64,000 bases of DNA from an uncultured Erysipelotrichaceae bacterium (GTDB lineage Bacteria; Bacillota_I; Bacilli_A; Erysipelotrichales; Erysipelotrichaceae), in assembly GCA_947385085.1 (NCBI GenBank), contig CANDJN010000001.1, positions 106,697-170,696 of the forward strand, written 5' to 3'. The translations under genes were made by a program, and so were the position numbers. Below are positions 60,645 through 64,000 of the stretch, piece by piece. Below the pieces are notes generated by a model. The model worked only from the letters and a program-made list of their open reading frames with translations. It ran no database searches and had not been told where the DNA came from. Numbering within the stretch: position 1 is the first letter of the stretch; each line of letters opens with the position of its first letter.

Positions 60645-61706
60645 AATTTCAGAGCACATATGGATAATTTCCTGTTTCAGCCGCGAAACGATTTGGTCTT
60701 GCGGAAGCTTTTCGATGATCGTGCCTTTTTTGATGAGCAGGCCTTCTTTGTTACCCCCGGCTATGGCGATATCTGCGTGTTTTGCCTCTCCTGGACCATT
60801 GACGGCGCATCCCATAATGGCAACGGTAATGTCATGATGAACACTTTCCAAGAAAGTTTCAATCTCCGCCACGGCGCTGTGAATATCCCACATTGTTCTG
60901 CCGCAGGTCGGACAGGCGATAAGATTCGCTACGTCGTGCTTTAAATGACAGCACTTTAATAACTGCTTGGCAATGGTGATTTCCTGTAACGGATCGCCGT
61001 TGACGGAAATACGAATCGTATTGCCAATACCTTCATTTAATAAGGAACCTAATGCCATACTGCTTTTAATGGCGCTGCCAAGCGCGGTTCCGGCTTCTGT
61101 GACCCCCAGATGAAGTGGATAGGGGAATGTTTCGGCTGCAAGGCGATAGGCTTCAATACAAAGCAATGGATCACTCGATTTGAATGACAGACAAATATCA
61201 TGAAAGTCGAGTTCTTCGAGTATGTTTACATGACGCTTTGCGCTTTCCATCATTCCCATGGCTGTAGGCTTTCCGTATTTTTCGTGAATGTCTTTTTCCA
61301 AGGAGCCGGAATTGATACCAATGCGAATCGGAATTTTGTGTTTGCGGCAGGCTTTTACGACCGCTTCCACATTTTCCCGTTTGCCAATATTACCCGGATT
61401 GATGCGAATTTTGTCGATCCCGTTTTCCGCTGCCATCAAAGCAAGTCGATAGTCATAATGAATATCGGCGACCAAGGGTATGTGGGTGTTCGATCGAATT
61501 GTCGCAATGGCTTTGGCATCTTCCTCATCCATAACAGCTAAGCGAATGATTTCACAGCCGGTTTCTTCCAGTGCCAGTATTTGTAGGATGGTCGCTTCGG
61601 CGTCGGAGGTTTTGGTATTGCACATGGACTGAATCCATACGTGAGAATTTCCTCCCAATGCGATATCTCTGATTTTCATGGTTCGTGTTTCGGTTCGTTT
61701 CATCAT
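60630..61706 (-). CDS. ispG: 4-hydroxy-3-methylbut-2-en-1-yl diphosphate synthase
   Basis: The 358-residue iron-sulfur enzyme reduces the cyclic MEcPP in the MEP pathway. The N-terminal TIM-barrel has IQSMCNTKTSDA, VADIHYDYRLAL and INPGNIG. The C-terminal cluster ligands are in ACPTCGR and MGCAVNGPGEA. The start is ATG 61706 behind AGAGGTGA; ATG 61703 is an alternative, and an upstream GTG lies in the ribosome site. It is transcribed convergently with the nfo operon. Confidence 0.96.
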   Translation of the reverse strand: MMKRTETRTMKIRDIALGGNSHVWIQSMCNTKTSDAEATILQILALEETGCEIIRLAVMDEEDAKAIATIRSNTHIPLVADIHYDYRLALMAAENGIDKIRINPGNIGKRENVEAVVKACRKHKIPIRIGINSGSLEKDIHEKYGKPTAMGMMESAKRHVNILEELDFHDICLSFKSSDPLLCIEAYRLAAETFPYPLHLGVTEAGTALGSAIKSSMALGSLLNEGIGNTIRISVNGDPLQEITIAKQLLKCCHLKHDVANLIACPTCGRTMWDIHSAVAEIETFLESVHHDITVAIMGCAVNGPGEAKHADIAIAGGNKEGLLIKKGTIIEKLPQDQIVSRLKQEIIHMCSEIEKRN

Positions 61707-61846
61707 GTTCACCTCTTGTAATATTATAGCTTAAAAAAAGACCTTGTGGGGAATAAATTATCACGGAAAGAGGAAATGCTTGGGAAAGACTGGTAATTCA
61801 TGAATGGTTTGTATTATAATAAATAGATAAAGGAGGTGTTTGAGTG

Positions 61847-63916
61847 ATGCGCAATATTTTTCGTGACATGGATGCGCGACGGTTTCGCAACAGCAGCGAT
61901 TTATTGAAAAAGCAAAATGATTATCAGAAGATTGTCAATAAGCGTTTACAGATTTTCATGGTTGTGACCGTATTGTTATTTGTTGTGATCACCGGACGTC
62001 TCATTGATATTCAGATTCGTCAACAGGATGAGTATGCGACGAAGTTGGATGTCTACTCAATGAAAAAGCAGGTTATATCCACACCACGGGGTCAAATGAT
62101 CGATGCCAAGGGCAAACAGGTGGTAAAGACTGTAAGCTCGATGAACATATCGTATTTTCCTACTGAAAACGCATCTCACGATGAACAGTGGGAACTTGCG
62201 ATGAAATTTGCTGATCAGTTTAAGGTTCCTTATGAAGACCTAACCCTGCGTGATTTACAGGATGCTTATATAACATTACATACCAATACCAATGGGGTAA
62301 AGGATCATGCCAATCATTTATTAAGCGAACAGGAACTGCAGCTCAGTGATGATGAGATTTATCAGTTGAAGTTATCGAGAATTACGCAGGAGATGGTGGA
62401 TGCCGAATTAAATCCGCTCGCTAAATCTGCTTGGGTCGTTTATCATGCGATGGAGGTAGATTCACAAAGCTCCCATTCCCGTGTTATTTTGGAAGATGTG
62501 GATGCGGATAAGGTTGCATACTTAACGGAGCACAAATCTGATTATCCAGGCTTTGATGTGGATTTCAGCTCATGGAAAAGGCAATATCCATACGGCGATA
62601 CGTTGCGTGATGTATTCGGTCAAGTTACGACTAGCAAGCAAGGTCTTCCTTCCGAATTGATGCAGTATTACAGCGCCAAGGGCTATGAAATGAATGCTCG
62701 GGTTGGAAAGAGCGGTCTTGAGCAGCAATACGAAGAATTGTTGTCGGGAACCTCTAAAATCAGTACGATTAAATACGATGATGACGGAAATGCGATTTTT
62801 ACCGAAGTGAATCAGGGGAAAAAGGGATATGATTTACAGTTAACGATTGACATGGAGTTACAGCAGAAAGTGGATGATATTCTGCGTAAAACGATGGAAA
62901 GCTATGCTGGAAAAGGAAATCGTCCCGATATGGATCGTTTGTTTGTTTCCTTGATGAATCCCAATACCGGTGAGGTTTACGCAATGAGCGGAATGTTGAA
63001 AACCGATAGCGGTATTATCAATTATGCCAGCGGCAATTATCTGGAAGGCTATACTCCCGGATCCGTAGTGAAGGGCGCCACGGTCTATATGGGACTTAAT
63101 GAAGGGGTTGTCACAAAGGATGAGTACATTTACGATGCCCCGATGACCATACGGGGAACCCCACGCATTGCTTCATATCAGAATTACGGTAATGTCAATG
63201 CGATTACAGCGCTGCAGGTTTCCAGCAACATCTATATGGTAAATGTGGCGATGCGTTTGGCGCATACTTCCTATATACCCAATGGACCGTTGCTGATTGA
63301 CGATGCTTCGCCGGTGTTTAAGTTGATGCGAAATTATTATTCGATGTTTGGTTTGGGTGTTCTTACCGGTTTGGATGTTCCCAACGAACAGCTGGCATTT
63401 ACCGGTAATCGGGAAACCGGCGGCGATTTATTGTATTTCTCATTTGGTCAGTATGATAACTATACGCCGATTCAACTGCTTCAATACGTGTCTACGATCG
63501 CCAATGGCGGAAAGAAGGTGAAACCGCGATTGGTCAGCGGCGCTTATGGGGTCAATTCACAATCGCTTGTTTATACCAATTCCACGGAGGTGATTTCCAC
63601 CTTGCGGAGCAGTGGAAATCACATTAAAACCGTACAGGAGGGCTTTCGTCAATGCGTAGTCGGTTCCGGAAGTCACTGTGGCGCTAAAATTGCGGCTTTG
63701 CCATATCAGGTTGCCGCAAAGACCGGTACCGCTGAGGTATATACCAACGGTCATGAATCTACCAATTCTTCGTTGATCGGTTATTGGCCTTACGATAAGC
63801 CGGAAGTGGCATTTGTATGTGCTTCACCGACTTCATCCAATGCGAGCGGTTTGCAGGCAAATCTATGTACAAATGAAATTATGCCGAAGGTGATTCAGGC
63901 CTATCAAGGAAAATAA
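61847..63916 (+). CDS. Class B penicillin-binding protein (PBP2-like transpeptidase)
   Basis: The 689-residue protein cross-links peptidoglycan on the outer face of the membrane. A short basic cytoplasmic head, one membrane helix (about 34-54) and the class B dimerisation/pedestal domain (STPRGQMIDAKG) come first. The transpeptidase domain has the three active-site motifs SVVK (S406 to K409), SSN (459-461) and KTGT (from K625). A -10 TATAAT at 61815-61820 and AGGAGGTG precede the gene. GTG 61844 could be used as start instead of ATG 61847. Confidence 0.93.
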   Translation: MRNIFRDMDARRFRNSSDLLKKQNDYQKIVNKRLQIFMVVTVLLFVVITGRLIDIQIRQQDEYATKLDVYSMKKQVISTPRGQMIDAKGKQVVKTVSSMNISYFPTENASHDEQWELAMKFADQFKVPYEDLTLRDLQDAYITLHTNTNGVKDHANHLLSEQELQLSDDEIYQLKLSRITQEMVDAELNPLAKSAWVVYHAMEVDSQSSHSRVILEDVDADKVAYLTEHKSDYPGFDVDFSSWKRQYPYGDTLRDVFGQVTTSKQGLPSELMQYYSAKGYEMNARVGKSGLEQQYEELLSGTSKISTIKYDDDGNAIFTEVNQGKKGYDLQLTIDMELQQKVDDILRKTMESYAGKGNRPDMDRLFVSLMNPNTGEVYAMSGMLKTDSGIINYASGNYLEGYTPGSVVKGATVYMGLNEGVVTKDEYIYDAPMTIRGTPRIASYQNYGNVNAITALQVSSNIYMVNVAMRLAHTSYIPNGPLLIDDASPVFKLMRNYYSMFGLGVLTGLDVPNEQLAFTGNRETGGDLLYFSFGQYDNYTPIQLLQYVSTIANGGKKVKPRLVSGAYGVNSQSLVYTNSTEVISTLRSSGNHIKTVQEGFRQCVVGSGSHCGAKIAALPYQVAAKTGTAEVYTNGHESTNSSLIGYWPYDKPEVAFVCASPTSSNASGLQANLCTNEIMPKVIQAYQGK

Positions 63917-64000
63917 AACAATCCCGTGAAAGAGGCGGTAATTGGCTGAAGTGAAAAGTTTATTTCCACTTTGAAAAAGGGAAAAATTAAAGTGGGATTT
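63917..64000 (+). other. Window end, non-coding
   Basis: No gene is visible. CCACTTT near 63969 can pair with AAAGTGG near 63990 around an A-rich 16-nt loop; a terminator or leader hairpin is possible but the sequence ends here. Confidence 0.35.

Noticed and set aside
1..64000. CRISPR array, intact insertion sequence or prophage
   Set aside because: No regularly spaced repeats, transposase, integrase or phage structural genes were seen.

Overview
The window is a 64 kb piece of a low-GC, Gram-positive, spore-forming chromosome (Bacillota). Supporting signs are a tRNA-Leu-type T-box in front of leuS, a spoVAC-spoVAD-spoVAE-spoVAF-type operon, single-chain glycyl-tRNA synthetase, ParE/ParC, YlxR/YlxQ between nusA and infB, and Bacillus-like neighbourhoods (dnaG-rpoD-trmK, then ispH, cshB and nfo; ybeY-dgkA-cdd-era-recO-glyS-dnaG). 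The gene content and codon use fit the Erysipelotrichia (gut anaerobes related to Holdemania or Clostridium innocuum). That placement is inference, and no species can be named. TGA is a normal stop codon here and TGG encodes Trp.

Layout. 1-3.9 kb: the end of an unknown gene, a membrane/zinc-ribbon protein, and T-box-controlled leuS. 4-17.3 kb: an AT-richer accessory stretch of small, mostly monocistronic genes. It holds RibD-C/DHFR-like, CAT-like, HxlR plus flavin reductase, a WYL regulator with a GyrI-like protein, a TfoX-C/GNAT-YoaP/radical-SAM operon, lipoproteins, yebC, a PNPOx-like protein, a SRPBCC protein and an XRE regulator. Decaying genes are scattered among them (alpha/beta hydrolase, CPBP protease, a small membrane protein). 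17.5-26.7 kb: ydcF, tmcAL, a lysophospholipase-like hydrolase, yceD-rpmF, then the rimP-nusA-ylxR-ylxQ-infB-rbfA operon. 26.9-31.8 kb: a cell-surface protein inside an 18-nt inverted repeat, a P-type ATPase and plsY. 31.9-38.8 kb: parE-parC, a membrane-anchored MutS-like ATPase and an ADP-ribose pyrophosphatase. 39.1-42.5 kb: a candidate three-hairpin RNA followed by the spoVA operon. 42.6-44.5 kb: a SAP-domain gene and gene remnants next to tRNA-Glu(CTC). 45-47.1 kb: a rhodanese lipoprotein and a Na/Pi cotransporter. 47.4-56.5 kb: a long housekeeping run from ybeY to trmK. 56.6-63.9 kb: ispH, cshB-nfo-cyclophilin, ispG and a class B penicillin-binding protein.

How the parts work together. 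Translation and RNA functions dominate the conserved parts: leuS, glyS, rimP, nusA, infB, rbfA, rpmF, era, ybeY, trmK, tmcAL and rnpM. Replication and transcription initiation are covered by dnaG, rpoD, parE, parC and recO. Isoprenoid synthesis uses the MEP pathway (ispG, ispH), which with plsY, the DgkA-type lipid kinase and the PBP serves envelope building. The spoVA operon would load dipicolinic acid into spores.

The less ordinary items are: a duplicated Cys/His-rich lipoprotein; the inverted-repeat-bounded surface gene; the three-hairpin intergenic RNA candidate; a transmembrane MutS-like protein; the TfoX/YoaP/radical-SAM operon; and the tRNA-adjacent remnant patch. No CRISPR array, intact insertion sequence, prophage or recognised defence island was seen.
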